Shown: piece after piece, positions 52,450 to 63,904 of the stretch
Layout: every line of letters starts with the position of its first letter
How positions within the stretch are numbered: position 1 is the first letter of the stretch
From: Arion vulgaris
Lineage: Eukaryota > Mollusca > Gastropoda > Stylommatophora > Arionidae
Assembly (NCBI GenBank): GCA_020796225.1
Contig: CM036753.1
Location: 558,001 to 622,000 of the forward strand
Direction of reading: 5' to 3'
DNA length: 64,000 nt
Program-made: the position numbers and the translations under genes
The notes under the pieces: model-generated
What the model was told of the DNA's origin: nothing
The model's database searches: none
What the model saw: the letters and a program-made list of their open reading frames with translations, nothing else

Positions 52450-55400
52450 CCCAAAAAACACCTCAATGAAAGTTGACCAAGTAGAAATGAAGAATACAAC
52501 CCCAACTAACATCTCAATGAAAGTTGACCAAGTAGAAATGAAGAATACAACCCCAACTAACATCTCAATGAAAGTTGACCAAGTAGAAATGAAGAATACA
52601 AACCCCAACTAACATCTCAATGAAAGTTGGTCAAGTAGAAATGAAGAATACAAACCCCAACTAACATCTCAATGAAAGTTGACCAAGTAGAAATGAAGAA
52701 TACAAACCCCAACTAACATCTCAATGAAAGTTGGTCAAGTAGAAATGAAGAATACAACCCCAACTAACATCTCAATGAAAGTTGACCAAGTAGAAATGAA
52801 GAATACAAACCCCAACTAACATCTCAATGAAAGTTGACCAAGTAGAAATGAAGAATACAACCCCAACTAACATCTCAATGAAAGTTGATCAAGTAGAAAT
52901 GAAGAATACAAACCCCAACTAACATCTCAATGAAAGTTGACGAAGTAGAAATGAAGAATACAAACCCCAACTAACATCTCAATGAAAGTTGACCAAGTAG
53001 AAATGAAGAATACAAATTCCAAATAACATCTCAATGAAAGTTGACCAAGTAGAAATGAAGAATACAACCCCCAACTAACATCTCAATGAAAGTTGATCAA
53101 GTAGAAATGAAGAATACAAACCCCAACTAACATCTCAATGAAAGTTGACCAAGTAGAAATGAAGAATACAAACCCCAACTAACATCTCAATGAAAGTTGA
53201 TCAAGTAGAAATGAAGAATACAAACCCAACTAACATCTCAATGAAAGTTGGTCAAGTAGAAATGAAGAATACAAACCCCAACAAACATCTCAATGAAAGT
53301 TGATCAAGTAGAAATGAAGAATACAACCGCCAACAAACATCTCAATGAAAGTTGACCAAGTAGAAATGAAGAATACAAACCCCAACTAACATCTCAATGA
53401 AAGTTGACCAAGTAGAAATGAAGAAGACAAACCCCAACAAACACCTCAATCAAAGTTGACCACGTAGAAATGAAGAATACAAACCCCAACTAACATCTCA
53501 ATGAAAGTTGATCAAGTAGAAATGAAGAATACAGAACCCCAACTAACATCTCAATGAAAGTTGGTCAAGTAGAAATGAAGAATACAAACCCCAACTAACA
53601 TCTCAATGAAAGTTGACCAAGTAGAAATGAAGAATACAAACCCCAACTAACATCTCAATGAAAGTTGGTCAAGTAGAAATGAAGAATACAAACCCCAACA
53701 AACACCTCAATGAAAGTTGACCAAGTAGAAATGAAGAATACAAACCCCAACTAACATCTCAATGAAAGTTGACCAAGTAGAAATGAAGAATACAAACCCC
53801 AACAAACACCTCAATGAAAGTTGACAAAGTAGAAATGAAGAATACAAACCCCAACAAACACCTCAATGAAAGTTGACCAAGTAGAAATGAAGAATACAAA
53901 CCCCAACTAACATCTCAATGAAAGTTGGTCAAGTAGAAATGAAGAATACAAACCCCAACAAACACCTCAATGAAAGTTGACCAAGTAGAAATGAAGAATA
54001 CAAACCCCAACTAACATCTCAATGAAAGTTGATCAAGTAGAAATGAAGAATACAAACCCCAACTAACATCTCAATGAAAGTTGGTCAAGTAGAAATGAAG
54101 AATACAACCCCAACTAACATCTCAATGAAAGTTGGTCAAGTAGAAATGAAGAATACAAATCCCAACTAACATCTCAATGAAAGTTGACCAAGTAGAAATG
54201 AAGAATACAAACCCCAACTAACATCTCAATGAAAGTTGACCAAGTAGAAATGAAGAATACAAACCCCAACAAACACCTCAATGAAAGTTGACCAAGTAGA
54301 AATGAAGAATACAAACCCCAACAAACACCTCAATGAAAGTTGACCAAGTAGAAATGAAGAATACAAACCCCAACAAACACCTCAATGAAAGTTGACCAAG
54401 TAGAAATGAAGAATACAAACCCCAACAAACACCTCAATGAAAGTTGACCAAGTAGAAATGAAGAATACAAACCCCAACTAACATCTCAATGAAAGTTGAC
54501 CAAGTAGAAATGAAGAATACAAACCCCAACAAACACCTCAATGAAAGTTGACAAAGTAGAAATGAAGAATACAAACCCCAACAAACATCTCAATGAAAGT
54601 TGACCAAGTAGAAATGAAGAATACAAACCCCAACTAACATCTCAATGAAAGTTGGTCAAGTAGAAATGAAGAATACAAACCCCAACAAACACCTCAATGA
54701 AAGTTGACCAAGTAGAAATGAAGAATACAAACCCCAACTAACATCTCAATGAAAGTTGATCAAGTAGAAATGAAGAATACAAACCCCAACTAACATCTCA
54801 ATGAAAGTTGGTCAAGTAGAAATGAAGAATACAACCCCAACTAACATCTCAATGAAAGTTGGTCAAGTAGAAATGAAGAATACAAATCCCAACTAACATC
54901 TCAATGAAAGTTGACCAAGTAGAAATGAAGAATACAAACCCCAACTAACATCTCAATGAAAGTTGACCAAGTAGAAATGAAGAATACAAACCCAACTAAC
55001 ATCTCAATGAAAGTTGACCAAGTAGAAATGAAGAATACAAACCCAACAACACTCAATGAAAGTTGACCAAGTAGAAATGAAGAATACAACCCCAATCAAA
55101 CACCTCAATGAAAGTTGACTTCAATCAGAAATAAGAATACAAACCCCAACAAACACCTCAATGAGTTGACCATAGAAATGAAAATACAAACCCAACTACA
55201 TCTCAATGAAAGTTATCAAGTAGAAATGAAGAATACAAACCCAACTAACATCTCAATCAAAAGTTGACCAAGTAGAAATGAATACAAACCCAACAAACAT
55301 CTCATGAAAGTTACTAATAGAAATAAGATCAAACCCTAACTAACATCTCAATGAAAGTTGATAAGTAGAAATGAAGAATACAACCAACTAACATCTCAAT

Positions 55401-58400
55401 GAAAGTTGATCAAGTAGAAATGAAGAATACAAACCAATACATCTCAATGAAGTTGACTCAAGTGAAATGAAGTCAAACCCACTTCTCAATGAAAGTTAGC
55501 AAGTAGAAATGAAGATTACATATCCAACTTAACATACTCATATGAAAGTTGGATGACAAAGAAATGAAGAATACAAACTACTAAATCTAATGAAAGTTGA
55601 CCAGTAGAAATGAGAATACAACCCCAACTAACATCTCAATGAAAGTTGACCAAGTAGAAATGAAGAATACAAACCCCAACTAACATCTCAATGAAAGTTG
55701 ACCAAGTAGAAATGAAGAATACAACCCCAACAAACACCTCAGTGAAAGTTGACCAAGTAGAAATGAAGAATACAAACCCCAACTAAACACTCAATGAAAG
55801 TTGACCAAGTAGAAATGAAGAATACAAACCCCAACTAACATCTCAATGAAAGTTGGTCAAGTAGAAATGAAGAATACAAACCCCAACTAACATCTCAATG
55901 AAAGTTGAGCAAGTAGAAATGAAGAATACAAACCCCAACAAACACTCAATAAAGTTGACCAAGTAGAAATGAAGAATACAAACCCCAACTAACATCTCAA
56001 TGAAAGTTGACCAAGTAGAAATGAAGAATACAACCCCAACAAACATCCTCAATGAAAGTTGACCAAGTAGAAATGAAGAATACAAACCCCAACAAACACC
56101 TCAATGAAAGTTGACCAAGTAGAAATGAAGAATACAAACCCCAACTAACATCTCAATGAAACTTGGTCAAGTAGAAATGAAGAATACAAACCCCAACTAA
56201 CATCTCAATGAAAGTTGTTCAAGTAGAAATGAAGAATACAAACCCCAACTAACATCTCAATGAAAGTTGACCAAGTAGAAATGAAGAATACAAACCCCAA
56301 CTAACATCTCAATAAAAGTTGACCAAGTAGAAATGAAGAATACAAACCCCAACAAACATCTCAATGAAAGTTGACCAAGTAGAAATGAAGAATACAAACC
56401 CCAACTAACATCTCAATGAAAGTTGATCAAGTAGAAATGAAGAATACAAACCCCAACTAACATCTCAATGAAAGTTGGTCAAGTAGAAATGAAGAATACA
56501 AACCCCAACTAACATCTCAATGAAAGTTGACAAGTAGAAATGAAGAATACAAACCCCAACTAACATCTCAATGAAAGTTGACAAGTAGAAATGAAGAATA
56601 CAAACCCCAACTAACATCTCAATAAAGTTGATCAAGTAGAAATGAAGAATACAAACCCCAACTAACATCTCAATGAAAGTTGGTCAAGTAGAAATGAAGA
56701 ATACAAACCCCAACTAACATCTCAATGAAAGTTGACCAAGTAGAAATGAAGAATACAAACCCCAACAAACACCTCAATAAAAGTTGACCAAGTAGAAATG
56801 AAGAATACAAACCCCAACAAACATCTCAATGAAAGTTGACCAAGTAGAAATGAAGAATACAAACCCCAACAAACACCTCAATGAAAGTTGACCAAGTAGA
56901 AATGAAGAATACAAACCCCAACAAACACCTCAATGAAAGTTGACCAAGTAGAAATGAAGAATACAAACCCCAACTAACATCTCAATGAAAGTTGGTCAAG
57001 TAGAAATGAAGAATACAAACCCCAACTAACATCTCAATGAAAGTTGACCAAGTAGAAATGAAGAATACAAACCCCAACAAACACCTCAATAAAAGTTGAC
57101 CAAGTAGAAATGAAGAATACAAACCCCAACTAACATCTCAATGAAAGTTGACCAAGTAGAAATGAAGAATACAAACCCCAACAAACATCTCAATGAAAGT
57201 TGATCAAGTAGAAATGAAGAATACAAACCCCAACTAACATCTCAATGAAAGTTGACCAAGTAGAAATGAAGAATACAAACCCCAACTAACATCTCAATAA
57301 AAGTTGACCAAGTAGAAATGAAGAATACAAACCCCAACTAACATCTCAATAAAAGTTGACCAAGTAGAAATGAAGAATACAAACCCAACTAACATCTCAA
57401 TGAAAGTTGACCAAGTAGAAATGAAGAATACAAACCCCAACTAACATCTCAATGAAAGTTGACCAAGTAGAAATGAAGAATACAAACCCCAACTAACATC
57501 TCAATGAAAGTTGATCAAGTAGAAATGAAGAATACAAACCCCAACAAACATCTCAATGAAAGTTGATCAAGTAGAAATGAAGAATACAAACCCCAACTAA
57601 CATCTCAATGAAAGTTGGTCAAGTAGAAATGAAGAATACAAACCCCAACTAACATCTCAATGAAAGTTGATCAAGTAGAAATGAAGAATACAAACCCCAA
57701 CTAACATCTCAATGAAAGTTGATCAAGTAGAAATGAAGAATACAAACCCCAACTAACATCTCAATGAAAGTTGACCAAGTAGAAATGAAGAATACAAACC
57801 CCAACTAACATCTCAATGAAAGTTGGTCAAGTAGAAATGAAGAATACAAACCCCAACTAACATCTCAATAAAAGTTGACCAAGTAGAAATGAAGAATACA
57901 AACCCCAACTAACATCTCAATGAAATTTGGGTCAAGTAGAAATGAAGAATACAAACCCCAACAACATCTCAATGAAAGTTGACCAAGTAGAAATGAAGAA
58001 TACAAACCCCAACAAACACCTCAATGAAAGTTGACCAAGTAGAAATGAAGAATACAAACCCCAACTAACATCTCAATGAAAGTTGATCAAGTAGAAATGA
58101 AGAATACAAACCCCAACAAACATCTCAATGAAAGTTGGTCAAGTAGAAATGAAGAATACAAACCCCAACTAACATCTCAATGAAAGTTGACCAAGTAGAA
58201 ATGAAGAATACAAACCCCAACTAACATCTCAATAAAAGTTGACCAAGTAGAAATGAAGAATACAAACCCCAACTAACATCTCAATAAAAGTTGACCAAGT
58301 AGAAATGAAGAATACAAACCCAACTAACATCTCAATGAAAGTTGACCAAGTAGAAATGAAGAATACAAACCCCAACTAACATCTCAATGAAAGTTGACCA

Positions 58401-58978
58401 AGTAGAAATGAAGAATACAAACCCAACTAACATCTCAATGAAAGTTGGTCAAGTAGAAATGAAGAATACAAACCCCAACAAACATCTCAATGAAAGTTGA
58501 CCAAGTAGAAATGAAGAATACAAACCCCAACTAACATCTCAATGAAAGTTGGTCAAGTAGAAATGAAGAATACAAACCCCAACTAACATCTCAATGAAAG
58601 TTGATCAAGTAGAAATGAAGAATACAAACCCCAACTAACATCTCAATGAAAGTTGATCAAGTAGAAATGAAGAATACAAACCCCAACTAACATCTCAATG
58701 AAAGTTGACCAAGTAGAAATGAAGAATACAAACCCCAACTAACATCTCAATGAAAGTTGGTCAAGTAGAATAAGAATACACCACTAACATTCAAAAAAGT
58801 TAAGTAAAGAATACAAACCCCAACTAACATCTCAATAAAAGTTGACCAAGTAGAAATGAAGAATACAAACCCCAACTAATATCTCAATGAAAGTTGACAA
58901 AGTAGAAATGAAGAATACAAACCCCAACAAACATCTCAATGAAAGTTGACCAAGTAGAAATGAAGAATACAAAAACAA
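52450..58978. repeat. 52-bp minisatellite, about 125 copies
   Basis: Units of GAAATGAAGAATACAAACCC, CAACTAACATCTCAATGAAA and GTTGACCAAGTA. Two positions vary discretely: TTGACCAA/TTGGTCAA/TTGATCAA and CTAACATCT/CAAACACCT. A zone at 55080-55620 is strongly degenerate, with many indels, while both sides are regular. It lies in the intron upstream of exon 52258-52329. TCAAGGTGC-type or coding signals are absent. Confidence 0.97.
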
Positions 58979-59029
58979 TCAATCTTCTAGATCGACATCT
59001 GGTACACATTAATCAGTGGAGATATGTTC

Positions 59030-60450
59030 TATCTATCTATTCTCTAATCCTGTTTGCCTTTCAGCGTCAGGTCGAAAAGGAGACACCTGGAGGTAGCCTC
59101 TCTATGCATATTGTCTTTCTTTCTCTTCTCCAATCCTGGTTTGCCTCACAGCTTCAGAGTAAGAAGAGAGTTTTCTAGTACGCTTTGTGTGTGCTTCGCA
59201 AATAGTGTTTTTCGTCGCTTCTTTTATCTCTGAAGTCCATCTTTTGCATGGTCGACCTTTTGCTTTGTATCCACTGTATCGGAGCAATATTGTTCCCTGT
59301 GGTATACTGCATGTTGGTAATCTGCTTATGTGGCCAACCATTTAATTTGTTGCTGCTTGATAAAGTTCAGTACTGATGTTGTAAACACTTTTTCCTGATG
59401 CCTTCATTTCTAAGCCGGTCTCTTCTTGTTACTCCCAGCATTCTTCGTAGACACTTCATCTCTGTTGTGACTAGTTTTCTTCTTTCATTTAATGTCAGTG
59501 TCCAGGTTTGGCACTGATAGCATAATGTAGGAAGAAATATTGTGTTGAACAATGCTCTTTTTGTGTTCATGGTGACCTGTTTGCATTTTTAAATTGGCGC
59601 CATTTGTCCTAGTGTTTGATTTGCTTTGTTGCATTTATGTTAGATTTCGTTAGTAATTCTTCCGTTTGCTGAAAAGAAGCTCCCTAGGTATGTAAAGTCT
59701 TTGACTTGTTTTAATGGACGTTTGTCGATGGAGATATTCTTCTGCTGCGTTCTCACTAGATTGGGATTTCGGATTCTCTAATAAAGGCAGCCATCTGCCT
59801 CAGATTATCAGCCACGCCATACAGTTTGCCTTGGACGCTAGTGTAAGTGGGCCACCTCTTTTTTCAAGTCTGCATACTGGGGGCAGTTCTGTAGGATATA
59901 ATTTCTATGATTTCTGCTTCCCGTTTGTGCCAACCTCTTCCCGCAGTAAGTTTTGTCCACCCTTGTGATGGTAGGTCTGAAATTCTTACTGCATGGCTAA
60001 ATCTCCAAGGCAGATTGGCGACCGTAGAATCCGTTATCCCATTCCTCATTGTGAGGGTCGTTGCACCATGTTATGCGCCTTACGGCCTGGTGCATCTGTT
60101 TTCTGCAAGCATTTGTATCGGACACATGCATCTGATTTTAGCCAAACCTCCTTAGTCGCTTCTTACGACATGTGTGGCAGGTAACAGTGGTTCTATTCTT
60201 TACACCCCAAATTTGGGCCCGGTAATGACTCGGACGCGATGGAGATATTGGTGGTGTTTTTCTCTCTAGTGAATGTCATTACTTCAGTTTGTCGATGTTT
60301 ATTCTCATATTGTATTCGTTGCATGTTAACTGGAGTCTGTTAATGTCTTGCTGCAGCTGTTTCTCTGTTGTTGATACGAAAGAGTTCCCCAATGTTGTTC
60401 TCTTCACTAGTGTTGGCAGTTTTACAAACTTGATCTATGAGATCAAGGAG
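59030..60450 (-). mobile_element. LINE 3' end, copy b, split by another LINE tail
   Basis: Reading the minus strand from 60450: a TEVMTF and NTTNISIDKRPLKQVKDFTY LGSFFSANGRI block, then LCYQCQTWTLTLNERRKLVT, TEMKCLRRMLGVTRRDRLRN, GRPCKRWTSEIKEATKN and a tail ending in AGAGAATAGATAGATAGA. The family is RTE-like. The sequence between 59749 and 60237 is a later insertion. Relatives lie at 9522-10640 and 27272-27510. Confidence 0.86.
59749..60237 (-). mobile_element. 5'-truncated LINE tail with 12-bp target duplication
   Basis: GATGGAGATATT flanks it (about 59737-59748 and 60238-60249). The minus strand ends WPTYTSVQGKLYGVADNLRQ MAAFIRESEIPI and stop, then a (GAA)n-type tail, the C-terminus of a Jockey/RTE-X-like LINE. 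The upstream part holds GTCGTAAGAAGCGACTAAGG. Same family as 51283-51535. Confidence 0.85.
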
Positions 60451-60810
60451 ATATGTTATGTTATGCGATCGACATCATGGCACATTGGGCATTCCCATTT
60501 ATGCTCTGTCCTCTGCTACAGCAGCCACCCCAAAGTCCATTTGCTCACAGTATTCATGAGAAGTTGATTACTATATCCTCTCTCTCTCTCTACCATGAAG
60601 ACGACACTGTCTGGCCTGTCCAAACTTAACGCCTAATTCTCGAACTCATTCCAGTGTCTGCAACCCGCCCACGTCACAGAATTGAGAGCGTATCGCATTG
60701 ATGATATCGGCTCTGTCCATACTTCTGTCCGCTTGAGTTGGTGCATTGTTTGCAAGAGAGTCAGCACGCTTGTTACCCCACACTCCAGCATGTCCAGGTG
60801 TGTACAGCCA

Positions 60811-61165
60811 CAGCCAGGATCTAGCACAGGCCAGACAACTGGCCGGGCATTCCCTAACCTAGATAAGAAAAGGGATCTGGAAATTACAGATGTTTGATAG
60901 AACACTGCACGCTTTTTGCAATTTTACTAAATTTGGTGAGTCTATGGTTTATTATTGGTGAAAAATATTTATAATATTGATATTCCTTATTGTTAAACTT
61001 AACTTGTTGCATAATATGACTTCGAGTTAGCATTTTGTGTTGATTTTAAAATGAATTCGTCTATATACACCAATACTGGAATGCGAGGTCATGTGGTGTA
61101 GTTAGGGTCTGATTTCCCACAATTCTTACTTGAGCCAAAGGCCCAGTAGTTTATAGTTGGCTCTG
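60811..61165. mobile_element. 355-bp non-autonomous DNA element with 9-bp TSD
   Basis: GTACAGCCA occurs at 60802-60810 and 61166-61174 and belongs to the interrupted LINE. The ends are CAGCCAGGATCT and, reversed, CAGAGCCAACTA, a weak CAG-type inverted repeat as in hAT, though a duplication of 9 rather than 8 bases is unusual for that group. Interior is A+T-rich without coding content. Confidence 0.7.
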
Positions 61166-61309
61166 GTACAGCCAAGTTATTTTCTTGAGATGTGATCTCC
61201 GAATGATGACCACCCATTCCACATGCATACTTCCAGATTGCGAAACACGTAAAAACAAAGTCTCCAGTTCAAGCTCTCCAGTTCTTTCTCGACAGGAGAA
61301 CTAACCCAC

Positions 61310-61960
61310 TTGTCCACCTTGGCTCTCCTTAGTCTGGCAGAACTAGTTCTCACTCTCAACTCCTTTCAGTTCAATGACCAGTTCTTTGAGCAGATCAGTG
61401 GGGTTGCCATGGGTACTAAAATGGGACCCAGTTGTGCTTGTCTATTCATGGGTCATCTTGAACACCTAGTATGGAATTCCTATGATGGCCCTCTTCCGTC
61501 CGTGTATCATAGATATATTGATGATTGTATTGGCATTACCGATATGCCTGAAGCCGATTTGTCACGCTTCATTAATTTCATTAACGTCTTCAATCCGGCT
61601 ATTCGGTTTACATCTCACATCTCTACCTCTTGTGTCAACATCACTATCACCATCAGCCTATCCACCATCACTACATCAGTTTACTATAAGCCTACTGATG
61701 CACATAGTTTTCTCCTTTATACCTCTTCCCATCCTCAGGCTTGTCGTGACTCTTTACCTTTCTCTCAACTCTTGCGCCTTCGTCGCCTCTGTAGCGAGGA
61801 CGATGATGTTCTCGATAGAGCTCATGAGATGCTTGATTTCTTCCGCAAGCGCCTATACCCGGAGAATGTGCTTGCATCTGCTATGCATCTCGCGTTCAGC
61901 AAATCGCTCGTCAGGAGGTCCTTTCCAACCAACATAGAACTTCCAATTCTGACAGGGTGA
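61310..61960 (+). pseudogene. Penelope-like reverse transcriptase, C-terminal half
   Basis: Reads QFNDQFFEQISGVAMGTKMG PSCACLFMGHLE, then the catalytic box VYHRYIDDCIGI (YIDD, both Asp present), FINVFNPAIRFT, SVYYKPTDAHSFLLYTSSHP and FRKRLYPENVLASAMHLAFS. These are the palm and thumb motifs characteristic of Penelope RTs (the GVAMGT.MGP block is diagnostic). The fingers are missing because of 5' truncation. A frameshift near 61935-62010 separates it from the endonuclease part. The reading frame is otherwise well preserved, so the insertion is younger than the LINE it interrupts. Confidence 0.92.
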
Positions 61961-62008
61961 AACTTGTCTTAACTTTCCACCCTCATAGTTCCCTTGTGAA
62001 GAAAGTCT

Positions 62009-62599
62009 TTGTTCTGTCATCTCTCTATTCTTCAGTCTGATCTTGAGACACGTTCAGTCTTCCAACACTATCCTTTGATGGCGTACAGACAGGACAGAAG
62101 TCGTAGGGATATGTTGGCACACAGTCACCTCAAGCCTAATATCCAGAGTCATTTCGGCACCATCCAGTGTGGCCGGCGGCGCTGCAACACGTGTGCTTAT
62201 GTAATACAGACCCGCACTGTGTCTTTTCCAAAAGCCACGTATGTTATTGAAGACAGTTTCACGTGCGAGTCCCGTAATATTATCTATGCCATAACCTGCA
62301 AGCAGTGCAACAAGGCCTATATTAGTGAAACCGGCAAGAGGCTCAGTGACCGATTCGCCCAACACTTACGTGATATACGCCAATGCTCTGTGACCCCTGT
62401 AGCCACTCATTTCAATGATACTGACCATTCAGGAGCTTGCGATGTCCAAGTCACAGCCATCCGATCATGTTCCTCTGATGATCGCAGCCAATTTGCTCAG
62501 GAGAACGTTCTTACTTCGTTGTATGACACCTTGCGACCTCTTGGTCTCAACGCATTACATTCTATGCTTCTTAGTACTTTCTCATCCCATGCCTTGTAA
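62009..62599 (+). pseudogene. Penelope-like GIY-YIG endonuclease domain
   Basis: The frame continues from the RT: RSVFQHYPLMAYRQDRSRRD, a Cys motif in QCGRRRCNTCAY (the CCHH-like linker), then FTCESRNIIYAITCKQCNKA YISETGKRLSDRFAQHLRDI. The last block is the GIY-YIG core in its Penelope form (IIYAI ... AYISET), with catalytic Arg in RLSDRFAQH. Ends near 62599 at a stop. The domain nicks DNA for target-primed reverse transcription in this family. Confidence 0.93.
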
Positions 62600-62802
62600 T
62601 CTATATGTGTATTTGCTTCAGTTCTATAGGTTATATATTCACTTTATTGTTTATTGTTTCTCTTCTGTTCCACTTCTAGTTTTGTGTGGCACTCATTTCG
62701 TTATTCGCTTTTATTCCCAGATTTTCATTAGATACGTTTGAATGTTTCCTATGTAATCGTCCATTTGAAGTGTTCTGTGAAATTCATCACTCCTGTTGTA
62801 TC

Positions 62803-62838
62803 GTTTGCTTGATAAAGACCTTTTGGTCGAAACGTTAT
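62803..62838 (+). ncRNA. Hammerhead-like motif in the Penelope 3' terminus
   Basis: GCTTGATAAAGACCTTTTGG then TCGAAACGTT. The layout CUUGAUA-A, stem AGACC/GGUC(U) with a four-base loop, then GAAAC resembles the minimal hammerhead core CUGANGA-stem II-GAAA known from Penelope-like elements. Two core positions differ (C3 to U and G8 to A), so activity is doubtful. The same motif occurs at about 21504-21526. Confidence 0.4.
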
Positions 62839-63415
62839 CGTCACTGTTTCTGTATTTTGTAAAACTATAGTACTTTGTTTTACGTGTTTCGCTATTTTAC
62901 CAAGTTTTACTGCAGTCTCCCTTTTCGATACTTCCAGATTCAATCATTTGAAGCATATTCATTGAGTCTGATATGATAATCATATGGGTAACCCATTGCT
63001 CAGCCACCCATGACAGAGCCCTGGAGGCAGCAGTGATCTCCACAGTCGTGCTCGATGTCGTCTCAAAAGCCCTGCAGTCCTCATGAAGTGTGCAACCGCT
63101 TTTGTGTGCTGAGTAAGCCCACGATGATCTGGTACCATGTTTGACAGAGCCATTGGTGTAGATAATGATATCACCTGGATTGGAGTGCTGATCCACGAGT
63201 GCAAGAATTTTTGCATTGATGACGCCTCGGGGCCCATTCTCTACAGCGGCGTCAAGTGTACTGACAACCCTGGTGTCAGTGGAAATATACTTTGTGCTAT
63301 AGCCATGGCAGGTGACTGTGCCATTTCTGTGGAGAGGTACCAAGCCACATCGGAACAGCCAGTGCAATGAAGTCAATCCTTCATCTTGAAATCTTCTTCA
63401 AATACCATCTGTTAA

Positions 63416-63617
63416 CACTTTCACTCTGTAATTATTTTGATCTCTGGGCGAATTTATTTTGCAATTCAAATTAAACTATTCAACGTCAAGTAGTTTTAAT
63501 CTTTACAACTCTAGTACTGTTTCTCTAAAGTATGACACATATTATATATTAAATTGTTGCTAATCGTGTGTGAAATATATTAATATAATAATATGTTACA
63601 TCAGGTGATATACGTTT
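63416..63617 (+). mobile_element. piggyBac-like left end, truncated copy
   Basis: Begins after TTAA (63412-63415) with CACTTTCACTCTGTAATTAT and follows 19900-20100 closely (AGTACTGTTTCTCTAAAGTA, TACATCAGGTGATATAC). The right part is missing and a LINE fragment follows directly. Confidence 0.72.
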
Positions 63618-63904
63618 AGGAGGTGAAATAGCTGAATGGTTCGAGATTCAAAAGGGTTATACGACAGGGATGTATTTTGTCACCATACTTATTCAACATA
63701 TATGAGGAGAACATCATGAGGAATGTAAAAGACGATACCAACTATGTGAATTACGACCCTCTCACTATAGGCGACAAATGCATACCAGAGCTTAGATACA
63801 TAGACGATACAGTATTATTATCCACCAGCAAAGAAGGTTTGGAAAACCTAATTATGACGACCAAGAAACATAGTGAAGACCAACATCTATATTTGAATAC
63901 ACAT
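63618..63904 (+). pseudogene. LINE reverse transcriptase fragment
   Basis: Reads AEWFEIQKG, a frameshift, then RQGCILSPYLFNIYEENIMR, VNYDPLTIGDKCIPELRYID and DTVLLSTSKEGLENLIMTTK. The catalytic box is YIDDT. It is the palm region of an RTE/CR1-like LINE, cut at the left by the piggyBac-like end. Confidence 0.85.

Larger units (their letters stand above)
61240..62927 (+). mobile_element. Penelope-like element with 13-bp target duplication
   Basis: ATACTTCCAGATT flanks the element at 61227-61239 and 62928-62940, inside the minus-strand I-clade LINE. It starts GCGAAACACGTAAAAACAAA and its 3' region contains the reverse complement ACTTTGTTTTACGTGTTTCG, so the ends are inverted relative to each other. 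It carries RT and GIY-YIG endonuclease domains but lacks the N-terminal half (5' truncated). Confidence 0.93.
60451..63290 (-). mobile_element. I-clade (Nimbus-like) LINE, minus copy, split twice
   Basis: Three pieces in order on the minus strand: 63290-62941 (RNase H: IIIYTNGSVKHGTRSSWAYS, EITAASRALSWVAEQ, MIIISDSMNMLQMIESGS), 61226-61175, and 60801-60451 (a broken TPGHAG..GN.RADSLA region and a 3' tail of CATAA repeats). The gaps are the Penelope-like element at 61240-62927 and the 355-bp element at 60811-61165. It matches the plus-strand copy ending at 33337. Confidence 0.88.
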
